A stretch of 64,000 nucleotides of DNA from an uncultured Duncaniella sp. (GTDB taxonomy: Bacteria > Bacteroidota > Bacteroidia > Bacteroidales > Muribaculaceae). Both the position numbers and the translations under genes were made by a program. The stretch lies in contig CAJTQR010000002.1 in the NCBI GenBank assembly GCA_910578515.1, positions 496,001 to 560,000 on the forward strand, read 5' to 3'. Below the pieces are notes generated by a model. That model ran no database searches and was not told the DNA's origin. It saw only the letters and a program-made list of their open reading frames with translations. This document shows positions 39,981 through 49,825 of this stretch, piece by piece; position 1 is the stretch's first letter, and every line of letters begins with the position of its first letter.

Positions 39981-41291
39981 TTATTTTGTGGCGTCGGGCT
40001 GTGTTTGCGGAGTCTTTGACAGGAGTTGAATCTGTGTCACGTCAGTGCCCGAAGGATTGTTGTAAAGTCGCAGACCGAATACCGGAGCCACAGCGATGAT
40101 ATGCTCGAACACCGAGCTTTGGATAGCCTCGTAGGCTGTCCATTTGGTGGTGGCGGTGTAGCACCAGAGCTGCAATGGAATCCCCTCGCCGGTCGGCACC
40201 ATTACTCTCACAAGTATCTGCTGGTCGTTGCTGATGGCGGGATTGTTGATGAGCCACTGGCACATATATGCTCTGAACAGACCGAGGTTGGTTTCCAGCG
40301 AGCCGTTGACCACGGTCAGTCCGGGGTCGTAGATAGGTTTCCCTTCGGTCTGGACCTTGTTCACGTATGCCTTGATGATTGGAAACTTGGTGCAGATGTC
40401 GGCAATCATCTCAGGTGTGGTTGGCACTATGGTGTCGGAGTCGAAAATCACGCTTCGCGCTATCTGGCGGCATCCGCTGTCCACCATTCCCCGCCAGTTC
40501 TGGAATGATGAGGATATGAGGGAATAGGGTGGGAGTGTGATGATGGTGTTGTCGAAGTTCTGCACCTTCACTGATGTAAGGTTCACATCAATCACTATAC
40601 CGTTTGCAATGGTTGATGGCACCACAATCCAGTCGCCCACGTGCAGCATATCGTTCTCTGACAGCTGCAATCCCGCCACGAGTCCGAGGATACTGTCCTT
40701 GAACACCAACATCAGCACGGCGGCAAACGCGCCAAGACCGGTGAGCAGAGCCACGGGAGACTTATCTACCAGGATGGATACGCAGATGATTACAGCTATA
40801 ACCCAAAGCACACCTACTACAGTGCCCATGATGCCTTTAAGAGGTAGATTTTTGGTGTTGCGTTTCTTGTCGAACCGCATCCAGGTGAAGTGGACCACAC
40901 GACATGCCGCCATGCAAATCACTATCACTGTATAGATGAGCAGAGCCTTGAACACAATATCCTTGAAAAGTGAATCGGTGGTGAAGGCAAAGGGGAGGAG
41001 TGCAAGCAACACCAGCGGGGGGATGATGTGGCTGCACTTCATGAGCACATGATGCTGCATGAGGTCCTGCGCCAAATCATTGTTGCGCAGCAGCATGATT
41101 TTTTTTGTGGCATACAGGGTTAATTTCCTTGCAAGCCATCCCAATGCCAGCGCTACCGCTACGATAATGGCGATATAAATAATATCTTCGGCGCCCTGGT
41201 CCTTCTCCAGACCCACGTAATCCAGAAGACGATGAATATGCACAAGCAGCCACTGGGCCACTTTGTGTGTAGGTATTATTGAAGTTAACAT
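39981..41291 (-). CDS. MscS-family mechanosensitive ion channel (YbdG-like)
   Basis: 436 residues, inner membrane. About five transmembrane segments occupy the first 200 residues. They are followed by the pore-lining and beta-domain signature of MscS proteins (LGAFAAVLMLVFKDSILGLVAGLQLSENDMLHVGDWIVV) and a C-terminal alpha/beta domain. Size and sequence order fit the YbdG/MscM type better than the ~290-residue MscS. It opens under membrane tension to release solutes during hypo-osmotic shock. Single gene, convergent with the adenylation-domain gene and divergent from the small membrane protein gene. Confidence 0.88.
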   Translation of the reverse strand: MLTSIIPTHKVAQWLLVHIHRLLDYVGLEKDQGAEDIIYIAIIVAVALALGWLARKLTLYATKKIMLLRNNDLAQDLMQHHVLMKCSHIIPPLVLLALLPFAFTTDSLFKDIVFKALLIYTVIVICMAACRVVHFTWMRFDKKRNTKNLPLKGIMGTVVGVLWVIAVIICVSILVDKSPVALLTGLGAFAAVLMLVFKDSILGLVAGLQLSENDMLHVGDWIVVPSTIANGIVIDVNLTSVKVQNFDNTIITLPPYSLISSSFQNWRGMVDSGCRQIARSVIFDSDTIVPTTPEMIADICTKFPIIKAYVNKVQTEGKPIYDPGLTVVNGSLETNLGLFRAYMCQWLINNPAISNDQQILVRVMVPTGEGIPLQLWCYTATTKWTAYEAIQSSVFEHIIAVAPVFGLRLYNNPSGTDVTQIQLLSKTPQTQPDATK

Positions 41292-41339
41292 AAATAAATG
41301 AGTTGATTTATTGTATTAACACTTTATTGAGGGGTGCTG

Positions 41340-41371
41340 TTTGCTCAATAGCGAAAAGGTTGCTAAATTTG
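41340..41371 (+). promoter_or_regulatory. Promoter of the small membrane protein gene
   Basis: TTTG (41340-41343), 20-nt spacer, TAAATTTG (41364-41371). The predicted RNA start coincides with the ATG at 41377, implying a leaderless or near-leaderless mRNA. Confidence 0.65.
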
Positions 41372-41376
41372 TAGAT

Positions 41377-41874
41377 ATGCTAATAAATATTGTTATCGGA
41401 TTCCTCTCATTTGTGTTGCTGTCGGTGTTTCAGACGGTGGAGTTTTATGTCATAGCCGCAGTCATAGCCGCCGCGATAGTGGCATATTCAGCCAAAGGTA
41501 GTGCAGGAGGACCCGCACGTCAGATATTGCTCGCCGGTATTTTGACCAGAGCCGAGCGCCATGTCTCCCCGATGATTGAGCTGATATGCAATGATGATGG
41601 GACTGTGGTGCTCAGACGGTATGGTGTGGAGGGTGTGACGCTCTCTGGTGCCGTTAGCCTTGCCATTACAGTGATTGGTTTTGACGTGAAGATAAAGGAA
41701 CGGATAGTGGAGGGAAAGCCTGACGATGAAGTGGTGGATACAGCCTCGTTTGTGCTTGATTTTATGGGTGAGGAGCGCTATTTTATCAGCTACACCTCAG
41801 AGAGCGCCGGGCTTTTCGTGGCTACTGCCTTGAAAAACCGTCCGGGCAATCATATAGTCAAGTCGATGCAGTAA
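41377..41874 (+). CDS. Small membrane protein of unknown function
   Basis: 165 residues from ATG 41377 (MLINIVIGFLSFVLLSVFQTVEFYVIAAVIAAAIVAY). Two adjacent transmembrane helices are followed by a ~125-residue soluble domain (IELICNDDGTVVLRRYGVEGV...). No family recognised. The frame is open 12 codons upstream to a TTG at 41341, but the promoter boxes lie in that stretch, so the ATG is preferred. Divergent from the MscS gene with about 85 nt between; a bidirectional terminator follows. Confidence 0.65.
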   Translation: MLINIVIGFLSFVLLSVFQTVEFYVIAAVIAAAIVAYSAKGSAGGPARQILLAGILTRAERHVSPMIELICNDDGTVVLRRYGVEGVTLSGAVSLAITVIGFDVKIKERIVEGKPDDEVVDTASFVLDFMGEERYFISYTSESAGLFVATALKNRPGNHIVKSMQ

Positions 41875-41894
41875 TCGGCGTATAGTCAAGGCTA

Positions 41895-41941
41895 TAAAAA
41901 ATGGCGGCAACGAGGTGGTCATGAACACCCGTTGCCGCCCA
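41895..41941. terminator. Bidirectional terminator between the membrane protein gene and GH3
   Basis: Stem GGCGGCAACGaGGTG / CACCCGTTGCCGCC (41903-41939). On the minus strand it is followed by ATTTTTTAT, which fits the end of the GH31-GH2-GH3 transcript. Confidence 0.85.
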
Positions 41942-41997
41942 GCAGAAAGTTAGGTTAGATTGATTCTACTGTCGTTTAGATTCCAATTATATTTAAT

Positions 41998-44220
41998 TTA
42001 CTTTAGCTCAAAAGGAACAGTGGCGCGGATATCGGTGGATGATGCGCCGATATATGCACGGAATTTACCCGGTTCAGCTTTCCATGAGGAGGTTGCCTCA
42101 TCGTAGAATTTCAAATCTTCGGGACGGATAGTGAAAGTCACTGTCTCCTCAGCTCCGGGAGCCAGAGTGACCTTGTTGAAGCCCTTGAGCTCCTTTACAG
42201 GACGGAGCACTGAGGCTGCATCGTCGCCGATGTAAAGCTGTACGGTCTCTTTGCCTGCCATGTCGCCGGTATTTTTCACGGGAATGGTGATGGTGAGCGA
42301 TTCATCTGCGTTGATTGTCTTCGCCGACGCTGTAGGCTTGCCATACTGGAAAGTGGTATAGCTCAGTCCGTGACCGAACGGGTAGAGGGCAGGGATTTTC
42401 TTGGTGTCATGCCAGCGGTAACCCACCAGAATGTCCTCAAGGTATTCCTGACGGATAGAGTCGCCCGGATATGATATTTCACCGAAGTGATGGGCGCCGT
42501 TATCCTCCAGACGTGCCGGGATTGAGAATGGCAGTTTACCGGAGGGATTGATGTTGCCGCTGAGTACTGCCGCGATAGAGTTGCCGGCCATTGAGCCAAG
42601 GTACCAACCTTCCACAATCGCGGGTACTTTGGATGCCCAAGGCATTTCAACAGCGTTGCCGGTAAGGAGTACCACCACGAGGTTGGGGTTGGCTGCCTGG
42701 AGTGCGTCAATCAGTTCAGGCTGACCGAAAGGTAGTCCGTATTCAAGACGGTCGCCACCTTCGCAGTCCTGGAAATGGTTTTTGTTGAGACCGCCCACAA
42801 AGATTACAAGTCCGGCGTCTTTTGCCATATTCACCGCTTCAGCTCTGAGTGAGTCAACGGTCTGCTGGGGAATTACATCGGCATGACCGTACATGGGGCG
42901 TCCGGCTACGTATCCCTGTACATATTTCACTTTGTCGCCATAGATGGCTTTGAGTCCTGCAAGAGGTGTGACAATATCCTTCGGTTTCAGTTCGCTTGAA
43001 CCTCCGCCCGCCATGAGATTGCGGGTAGCGTTATCGCCTACCACAAGGATTGATTTGTACTTGTCGGCCTGAATGGGGAGTAGGGGAGCGCCTTTTTTAG
43101 TAACAGGGGCATTTTTCAGCAGCACGATTGCTTCGTTACCGATTTCTTCTGCCACTGCGTAATGTTCGGGTGTTGCCACCGAACCGAACGGTTTCTGACG
43201 GTTCATGGCTGTGCGGAAGTTAAGTTTGAGCAGACGGCGCACCTTGTCATCGAGAGTTGACATCGGCACCTCGCCCTTTTCCAGCATATTGAGATACGGA
43301 TTGGCAAGATAATAGTCGTCGGTAGTGAACGCGCTCTCCGAGGTGAGACCGTTGGTGTACGAACCCATCTCGAGGTCAAGACCGTAGAGGGCAGCCTCGC
43401 GGGTGTCGTGTGCGCCACCCCAGTCAGTTATCACAACTCCGTCAAAATTCCAGTCATCCTTAAGAATCTTGTTGAGCAGAAGTTCGTTATGGCATGCGTG
43501 CTGACCTCTCACCTGATTGTATGCACCCATTATTGACCATGAGTTACCATCGACAATGGCACGCTTGAAAGCCGGGAGATAGATTTCATTGAGAGCACGG
43601 TCGCTGAGATTGACATCGATGTGACCTCTCCATTTTTCCTGATTGTTGAGGGCGTAATGCTTCACGCAGGCTGCCACACCGTTCTGCTGCATACCTTTGA
43701 TGTAGGGAACCACCAGTTCGCCCGCAAGATACGGGTCCTCACCCATATATTCGAAGTTACGGCCGTTGAGTGGTGTACGGTATATGTTGACGCCCGGTCC
43801 GAGCATCACATCCTTTTCACGGTAAAGTGCCTCCTCGGCAAGTGCGTTGCCATAGTCAAACGAGAGTGCGGGATTCCAGGTGGCTGCCAGGGCTGTGAGC
43901 GCAGGGAATGCAGTGATGGAGTCGTTGGTACGACCGGAATATCCCCAGTCATTCCAGTTTATTTCAGCGCGAACACCGTGGGGACCGTCGCTCATCCACA
44001 GGTCGGGAATGCCGAGACGGGCTACACCGGGAGAAGCGAATTTACCTTCAGCGTGACACATAGCCACCTTTTCGCGCAATGTCATGCGTGAGAGGGCATC
44101 CTCCACACGCTCATCAAGCGGACGGGTTTCATCCTGATATACGGGCACTTTTGCATCGGCAATAGCAGAGGTTGCGGTAAGTGCCATTGAAAGCGACAAT
44201 ATAGATGATTTTAGCTTCAT
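41998..44220 (-). CDS. Beta-glucosidase, GH3 family
   Basis: 740 residues with a signal peptide (MKLKSSILSLSMALTATSAIADA). The GH3 barrel contains the nucleophile Asp in VVITDWGGAHD (about residue 263) and the substrate-binding KHYALNNQE. The second alpha/beta sandwich domain (about residues 390-600) and a C-terminal fibronectin III-like domain (IPVKNTGDMAGKETVQLYI) follow. It releases terminal beta-linked glucose. Last gene of the GH31-GH2-GH3 series, 33 nt after GH2. In a xyloglucan-type locus it would trim the glucan backbone of oligosaccharides after side-chain removal, probably in the periplasm. Confidence 0.93.
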   Translation of the reverse strand: MKLKSSILSLSMALTATSAIADAKVPVYQDETRPLDERVEDALSRMTLREKVAMCHAEGKFASPGVARLGIPDLWMSDGPHGVRAEINWNDWGYSGRTNDSITAFPALTALAATWNPALSFDYGNALAEEALYREKDVMLGPGVNIYRTPLNGRNFEYMGEDPYLAGELVVPYIKGMQQNGVAACVKHYALNNQEKWRGHIDVNLSDRALNEIYLPAFKRAIVDGNSWSIMGAYNQVRGQHACHNELLLNKILKDDWNFDGVVITDWGGAHDTREAALYGLDLEMGSYTNGLTSESAFTTDDYYLANPYLNMLEKGEVPMSTLDDKVRRLLKLNFRTAMNRQKPFGSVATPEHYAVAEEIGNEAIVLLKNAPVTKKGAPLLPIQADKYKSILVVGDNATRNLMAGGGSSELKPKDIVTPLAGLKAIYGDKVKYVQGYVAGRPMYGHADVIPQQTVDSLRAEAVNMAKDAGLVIFVGGLNKNHFQDCEGGDRLEYGLPFGQPELIDALQAANPNLVVVLLTGNAVEMPWASKVPAIVEGWYLGSMAGNSIAAVLSGNINPSGKLPFSIPARLEDNGAHHFGEISYPGDSIRQEYLEDILVGYRWHDTKKIPALYPFGHGLSYTTFQYGKPTASAKTINADESLTITIPVKNTGDMAGKETVQLYIGDDAASVLRPVKELKGFNKVTLAPGAEETVTFTIRPEDLKFYDEATSSWKAEPGKFRAYIGASSTDIRATVPFELK

Positions 44221-44253
44221 TATTATTTTATCGATTAAAAGAAAATGATTGGT

Positions 44254-46785
44254 TTATCTTTGAAAACTGTTGATTGTTGCTGTGTAGGGGCGCAATCCGT
44301 CAGATGTGGCGGTCACGGTGACCGGACCCTCAGAGCCATTGTTCTGTACTATCAACATGGCTTTTCCATAGAACGCCTTCCGTTTGTCATCCTTGAATCT
44401 TTCGAGCGAAATGGGTGAACCATTGTCGACTCCTGCATTGAAACCAGCTCCTTCAACTTTGAAGTTGACCAGATTCTCAGCCCAGGGGCAGAGATTTCCA
44501 TCCTTATCGACAATTTCCACAAGCACATAGCTGAGGTCACGTCCGTCGGCAGCTATTTCAGTGCGGTCGGGAGTGAGACGTATGGCATAAGGCTCGGATG
44601 CGGTGTGAATTTCCTTGGTTGCTACAATCTCACCGTTGCGGCGGCTGACAGCCTTGACTGTACCGGGCTCGAAATTAAGTCGCCATGACACATGATAGGT
44701 GCCAGGCTCTTTTTTCTTCACACCTTTTGATTCGCCGTTGACAAACAGTTCCACCTCGTCGGCATTGTTATAGTATGCCCAAAGGTCAATTTCCTGTCCC
44801 GGCTCCCAATTCCAGTGGGGGAAAATGTGAAGAACATTCTTGTCGGGACGCCATTGCGACTGGTACATGTAATATACATCCTTGGGAATGCCCGCGAGGT
44901 CCACTATCCCGAAATAGGAACTTCTGGCGGGCCATCCGAAGGGTGTGGGTTCACCAAGATAGTCAAAACCGGTCCAGATGAATTCGCCGGAGATGAAATC
45001 CTTTTCATCCATGTGGCGCAGAGTGCCTTCGTGGGTATTGCCCCAAGGCACGTGACAGTTATCGTATGAGGAACAGGAGAATGATTCGTCATAGAAGGGT
45101 ATATCCCAGCGCACAGGCCAGATATACATGGAGTCGGATGGCATGCGGTAGTAGCCACGTGTCATCAGTCCCGATACACTTTCGGTGATTATGAACGGTT
45201 TGCCGGGGAAATTCTTAGGCACGCTGTCAAACCAGTTGTCATGATAGTTGAACCCGATTATGTCGAGTGCACCCGAACGGAAAAGATGATTTCCCGGGTC
45301 AGGTTCGTTGCAACCGGCAGTGACAGGACGACCGGGGTCAAGTTCATGCACCATATCTGTGAGTTTGCGGGTCAGAAGGGAGTTCACACTGAGTTCATCA
45401 CCTTCGGCAGCCAGCATTTCCTTACCATGACCGAAATTGAGAATCAGGTTAGCCTGCTCAAGCGAAAGCGTGTCAGCTTTGGCATCACTCCATTGCTCAA
45501 GGACTTCATTACCAATGCTCCACATGATGATGGAGGGATGGTTGCGGTCACGCAACACAAGGTCGGTGAGGTCGCGTTCATGCCATTCGGGAAAGTAGCG
45601 GGCATAGTCGTGTGATGTTTTTTTCTTACGCCACATGTCAAATGTCTCATCCATCACCATTATGCCCATTCGGTCACAAAGGTCAAGTACTTCGGGGGCA
45701 GGAGGATTGTGCGAGGCGCGGTAGGCGTTAACACCCATCTCTTTCAAGATTTCAAGCTGACGCTCTATGCCTCGTGTATTTACAGCTGCTCCAAGAGCGC
45801 CAAGGTCATGGTGCATGCACACACCCTTTATCTTCATCGGTTTGCCGTTGAGCGAGAAGCCTTTTTCGGAATCGAAGTTGAAATATCTGAGTCCGGTCGT
45901 AGTGGTATAGGTATCCAGCAGTTCACCAGTCTTTGCATCGGTGACTTTTGTCTCCAATGTGTAGAGATAGGGGTCGTCTGTGCTCCATAGGTGAGGATTC
46001 TTGACTTTGATGGTAGAGGAGGTCTTGGCGGAATTATGCTTTCTGTCAAGTTTCACCGGTTGCGGAGTGCTTTCGCCGACCATCTTGCCGTTGTTGTCGG
46101 AGAGGGTGCTGCTGACATTTACATTGATGCTCTTCTTCGATTTGCTTACGACATCTGTGGTAATGTCAAGGGTGGCAAGGTCGGAGGTCACATCGGTGGC
46201 TACATGCTGTCCCCAGAGAGGTATGTGCACGGAGTTAAGAGAGCGCATCCACACGTTGCGGTATATGCCGCATCCGCTGTACCATCGGGAATTAGGCTGC
46301 TCGGCATTATCCACACGCACGGCTATGACATTTTCACCCTCACGGTTGAGGTAAGGAGTTATGTCGTAGCTGAATGACGCATATCCGTAGGGACGGGTGC
46401 CGAGTTCATGACCGTTGATAAAAACGGTTGAGTTCATGTAGGCGCCATCAAAGTCAATGAACAGTTCCTTGTCCTTCTGGTCAGGTGTAAGAGTGAATGT
46501 CTTGCGGTACCAGCCCACACCACCCGGAAGGGCGCCCCCACCGGTGCCCGATGGATTTTTCTCGCTGAAGTCACCCTCAATAGCCCAGTCGTGGGGCAGA
46601 TTGAGGTTACGCCATTTTGAGTCGTCGAAGTCTGGGGCTGATATGTTTTTACCGTCCGTAAGCGCGAATTTCCAGCCATCGTTGAATGATACGGCTCTGC
46701 TGTCGGCTGCCGACATTGAAAAATTGGCTGCCACGCCTAAAAAGGCGAGGCAGACCAATCCAATCAATTTTTCCTTAGAAATCAT
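44254..46785 (-). CDS. Beta-galactosidase, GH2 family
   Basis: 843 residues with a signal peptide ending near SMSAADS. Order: jelly-roll sugar-binding domain (NDGWKFALTDGK, LPHDWAIEGDFS), immunoglobulin-like domain, GH2 barrel, and C-terminal Ig-like domains (DUF4982 type, IDLWAYYNNADEVELFVNGESKG). The acid/base is Glu in MWSIGNEVLEQW (about residue 427) and the nucleophile is Glu in PFIITESVSG (about 533). It likely removes beta-galactose from side chains. Middle gene of the series: 18 nt after GH31 and 33 nt before GH3. Beta-galactosidase is the usual activity of this subfamily, though beta-glucuronidase-like activities also exist in GH2. Confidence 0.9.
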   Translation of the reverse strand: MISKEKLIGLVCLAFLGVAANFSMSAADSRAVSFNDGWKFALTDGKNISAPDFDDSKWRNLNLPHDWAIEGDFSEKNPSGTGGGALPGGVGWYRKTFTLTPDQKDKELFIDFDGAYMNSTVFINGHELGTRPYGYASFSYDITPYLNREGENVIAVRVDNAEQPNSRWYSGCGIYRNVWMRSLNSVHIPLWGQHVATDVTSDLATLDITTDVVSKSKKSINVNVSSTLSDNNGKMVGESTPQPVKLDRKHNSAKTSSTIKVKNPHLWSTDDPYLYTLETKVTDAKTGELLDTYTTTTGLRYFNFDSEKGFSLNGKPMKIKGVCMHHDLGALGAAVNTRGIERQLEILKEMGVNAYRASHNPPAPEVLDLCDRMGIMVMDETFDMWRKKKTSHDYARYFPEWHERDLTDLVLRDRNHPSIIMWSIGNEVLEQWSDAKADTLSLEQANLILNFGHGKEMLAAEGDELSVNSLLTRKLTDMVHELDPGRPVTAGCNEPDPGNHLFRSGALDIIGFNYHDNWFDSVPKNFPGKPFIITESVSGLMTRGYYRMPSDSMYIWPVRWDIPFYDESFSCSSYDNCHVPWGNTHEGTLRHMDEKDFISGEFIWTGFDYLGEPTPFGWPARSSYFGIVDLAGIPKDVYYMYQSQWRPDKNVLHIFPHWNWEPGQEIDLWAYYNNADEVELFVNGESKGVKKKEPGTYHVSWRLNFEPGTVKAVSRRNGEIVATKEIHTASEPYAIRLTPDRTEIAADGRDLSYVLVEIVDKDGNLCPWAENLVNFKVEGAGFNAGVDNGSPISLERFKDDKRKAFYGKAMLIVQNNGSEGPVTVTATSDGLRPYTATINSFQR

Positions 46786-46803
46786 ATAAACTATTGTGTT
46801 TTC

Positions 46804-49683
46804 TTATAGATTCACCACTTGCTTTTTGCCATCGTAGGTTACCTGAACACCCTTGGTGTCACGGTTGTAACCGCGTGGGGTCTCATTTGAGACCTTCACA
46901 ATGTTGAATTTGCGGCTCTTGAGCATTCCGGGGAACTCACCCTGACGGTCGCCGATGGTAAGAGTGTTGGCGGCATCGTCGTAAGTGAACGGAATCATGG
47001 CGTAGTTGCCTTTTTCGTAGTTATAATTGGTGTTCTCATCCTCATAAAGAGTGAATTTGCCATTCTCACCTGCATAGACGTAGAGGTTGATTTCCTCAGC
47101 CGGTTTCTCGTCGCTCCACTGCATGGCGGGACCGAAGGGGACAATAGAGCCTGAACGCACATAGAGAGGCATTCTCTCGTAAGGCGCGGGAACATCTACA
47201 GTCTGTCCGCCGTTGATTTCCTTGCCGGTATAGAAGTCATACCATTCAGCACCTTCAGGGAAGTAAACTTCGCGAGAGGTAGCGCCGTAGGTGTAAACAG
47301 GGGCTACGAGGAATGCGGGACCAAACATGTACTCATCGCCGATGTTACGGGTGGTCTTGTCGGCTGTGAAGTCCATTACGAGGGGACGCATGATGGTGTA
47401 GTCGTCAAAATGAGTCATGCCAGCGAGTGAATAGATATAGGGCATGAGGTCGTAGCGGAGGTTGGTGTAGTAAACCACAGATTTGTATGCGGGATGACCT
47501 TCGGGCGCGATATTGAAAATCTCGCGGTAGGGCCACTGTCCGTGGGCACGGAAGAGGGGAGCAAAGGCACCAAACTGATACCAGCGGGTGTTGAGCTCGC
47601 GCCATTCCTTCATATCAGGATTCTCTTTGCCAGTCTTGGCGTACTCAGCTGCGGCTTTCACATAACGGTCTTCAACGCAGAAACCACCGATGTCCATGGT
47701 CCAGTAGGGGATACCTGAAGAGGCGAAGTTGAGTCCGGCAGAGATTTGAGATTTCATATCTTCCCAGCGTGTAGCGATGTCACCGCTCCATGTGGCGGTG
47801 GAGTAACGCTGCTGTCCGGCAAAACCTGAGCGGGTGAGGAGGAACACACGCTTGTCAGGGTCTGTGCCGCGCTGTCCGTCGTAGATAGCCTCAGCGTTCA
47901 TCAGACCGTAAGCGTTGAAATACTTGGTAGATGGTCCGAGAGCGGTGGGAGTGATGAGGTCCTTGCGGTACTGGATGTCAGTACAGTCACGGATGTTGGG
48001 TTCGGAAGCATCCATCCACCATGCGTCGATGCCGAGGGGATAATAATGTTCTTCCATCTGATGCCAGAAGAGTTTACGGGCATCAGCATTGTAAGCATCG
48101 TAGAATGAGCTGAGGTAACCGGGACCAACCCAGTCGCGTATGCTGTCCTGCACGGGGAGTTTGTACATCCAGCCGTTTTTGTCAAATTCCTTATAGTGTT
48201 CGGTAGTTACATAGAATTTGGGCCATACGGAAATCATTACTCTACCGTTCATATCATGAATGGAGTCCACCATACCCTTGGGGTCGGGGAAGCGTTCGCG
48301 GTCAAACTCGTGGCTGCCCCAAGAATCTTCCTTCCAGTGGAGCCAGTCGATTACAATATTGTCGATAGGAATGTTGCGTTTGCGGAATTCGGCGAGGGTA
48401 GAGAGGACCTCGTCAGATGTATTGTACTTCTCGCGGCTCTGCCAATAACCCATAGCCCATTTAGCCATGATGGGGGCTTTGCCTGTAAGGGTACGGTAGC
48501 CGGAGATTACATCGTCCATGTCATCGCCATACACGAAATAGTAGTCAATCTGGCTCTGCATCTCTCCCCACCAGCTCATCTGCTGCTGTTCCTTATGGTC
48601 TCTGGGTGCATAGGCGCGCAGACCGCAGTATGCCACTGCGCCGTTGGGTTTCCATTCAATCTTGATGGGAACGCGCTTGCCTTTTTCGAGATATACAGAG
48701 AATTTATAAGAGTTAGGGTTCCAGGCGGTGCGCCAGCGTTCAGGCACCACTTCCTTTCCGTCGATGGTTACAGTCTGATAGCCTGAATAGTAGAGGATAA
48801 ACTTGTATTCACCGGTTTCGAGAGGTTCTATTTCACCTTCATAGGTCACTTCGCTGCCCTGGTAGTTGAAATCCTGCGGAAGATTCACCACATGTTTCAA
48901 TTCCTTGCGGATGAGGTGTTCGAAATAGATTGAATCCTCACGCTGAACTATGGTAGGAGCTGTGGCTTTGGCGGGGGTGTATGAGCCGGTCAAAGCACCC
49001 TCTTTGCCATCCTTGTCATAAAGTTTGAACACTTTGCCGAGCTGCTTGTAATCCTCGGGATTACCGAAGCGGCAGAGTGAATAGCTGTCCCAGAGAATAC
49101 CGTAATTGTCAGTAGATATGACAAATGGTACCGATACCTTGGTGTTGTATTGGAAAAGTTCTTCGTTCAGACCTTTATAATTGAATTCATCTGACTGGTG
49201 CTGACCGAGTCCATAGATACCTTCATCCTCACTGAGTGATTCGAATACCTGGCGCACTGTGTAGCCCTCGGTATCCTCGACCTTGATTGGTGAGAATTCG
49301 CGGCCGCCGTCAGCTTCAGATACGATGAGGCGTCCATCTTTGTTGTAGAATTTGACATCACCTGTGGCTAAGGCAACCACAGCCTTTACTTCGGATGTTA
49401 GCACGGAGACAGTCGAGTCGGTCTCTTCAACAGAGTATTCGGTTTTGCCCTGCTGGGGCACTACCACGAGACTCTGCTCGTCGGCAAATTTTTTGTCGGG
49501 TGTTGCTGAAACGCGGATGATTTTGTCACCGAGCACCTGAAGGCGCACTTTACGGGTGGCATTCTCCTCAGAGGAAGCAACATTGACAATGATACCTTTG
49601 TCGGTTTTTTCGTATTTTCCTGGAGCGCATGATACGGCGAGCATGGCGGTCAGTACTGACACGGAAAAAATTCGAAATTTCAT
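46804..49683 (-). CDS. Alpha-xylosidase-type GH31 lipoprotein with PA14 domain
   Basis: 959 residues from MKFRIFSVSVLTAMLAVSC, a lipoprotein signal with Cys about 19. The GH31 N-terminal beta-sandwich contains an inserted PA14-like domain (about residues 240-365, YEGEIEPLETGEYKFILYYSGYQT). The barrel follows, with the nucleophile Asp in DAWWMDASEPN (about 557) and the acid/base Asp in WSGDIATRWED (about 632). PA14 insertion is the hallmark of alpha-xylosidases of Bacteroides xyloglucan loci. It releases alpha-xylose from the non-reducing end. The frame is open upstream to 49887, but only the ATG at 49683 gives a lipoprotein signal. First gene of the enzyme series. Confidence 0.9.
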   Translation of the reverse strand: MKFRIFSVSVLTAMLAVSCAPGKYEKTDKGIIVNVASSEENATRKVRLQVLGDKIIRVSATPDKKFADEQSLVVVPQQGKTEYSVEETDSTVSVLTSEVKAVVALATGDVKFYNKDGRLIVSEADGGREFSPIKVEDTEGYTVRQVFESLSEDEGIYGLGQHQSDEFNYKGLNEELFQYNTKVSVPFVISTDNYGILWDSYSLCRFGNPEDYKQLGKVFKLYDKDGKEGALTGSYTPAKATAPTIVQREDSIYFEHLIRKELKHVVNLPQDFNYQGSEVTYEGEIEPLETGEYKFILYYSGYQTVTIDGKEVVPERWRTAWNPNSYKFSVYLEKGKRVPIKIEWKPNGAVAYCGLRAYAPRDHKEQQQMSWWGEMQSQIDYYFVYGDDMDDVISGYRTLTGKAPIMAKWAMGYWQSREKYNTSDEVLSTLAEFRKRNIPIDNIVIDWLHWKEDSWGSHEFDRERFPDPKGMVDSIHDMNGRVMISVWPKFYVTTEHYKEFDKNGWMYKLPVQDSIRDWVGPGYLSSFYDAYNADARKLFWHQMEEHYYPLGIDAWWMDASEPNIRDCTDIQYRKDLITPTALGPSTKYFNAYGLMNAEAIYDGQRGTDPDKRVFLLTRSGFAGQQRYSTATWSGDIATRWEDMKSQISAGLNFASSGIPYWTMDIGGFCVEDRYVKAAAEYAKTGKENPDMKEWRELNTRWYQFGAFAPLFRAHGQWPYREIFNIAPEGHPAYKSVVYYTNLRYDLMPYIYSLAGMTHFDDYTIMRPLVMDFTADKTTRNIGDEYMFGPAFLVAPVYTYGATSREVYFPEGAEWYDFYTGKEINGGQTVDVPAPYERMPLYVRSGSIVPFGPAMQWSDEKPAEEINLYVYAGENGKFTLYEDENTNYNYEKGNYAMIPFTYDDAANTLTIGDRQGEFPGMLKSRKFNIVKVSNETPRGYNRDTKGVQVTYDGKKQVVNL

Positions 49684-49737
49684 GGGTAGTAGAGATTGTA
49701 ATGTATAATGAATAAATGTATTTAATTTCGGGTATGG

Positions 49738-49745
49738 CAAAATTA
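49738..49745 (-). promoter_or_regulatory. -7 box of the GH31-GH2-GH3 series
   Basis: Minus strand TAATTTTG, 55 nt upstream of the GH31 ATG, directly after the hairpin that ends the HTCS gene. No clear -33 box; the hairpin arm occupies that position. Confidence 0.5.
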
Positions 49746-49754
49746 TAAAATAAA

Positions 49755-49792
49755 ACCCATGTGCGTGGGGTATTATGTTGACGCACATGGGT
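49755..49792 (-). terminator. HTCS terminator / inverted repeat at GH31 promoter
   Basis: Perfect 12-bp inverted repeat ACCCATGTGCGT / ACGCACATGGGT with a 14-nt loop. Read on the minus strand it is followed by TTTTATTTTAT, so it can end the HTCS transcript. It also sits where the GH31 -33 region would be, so it may be an operator. Confidence 0.75.
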
Positions 49793-49825
49793 GGAAATGA
49801 TTTATACAGGGGTTCAAATGTTAAT

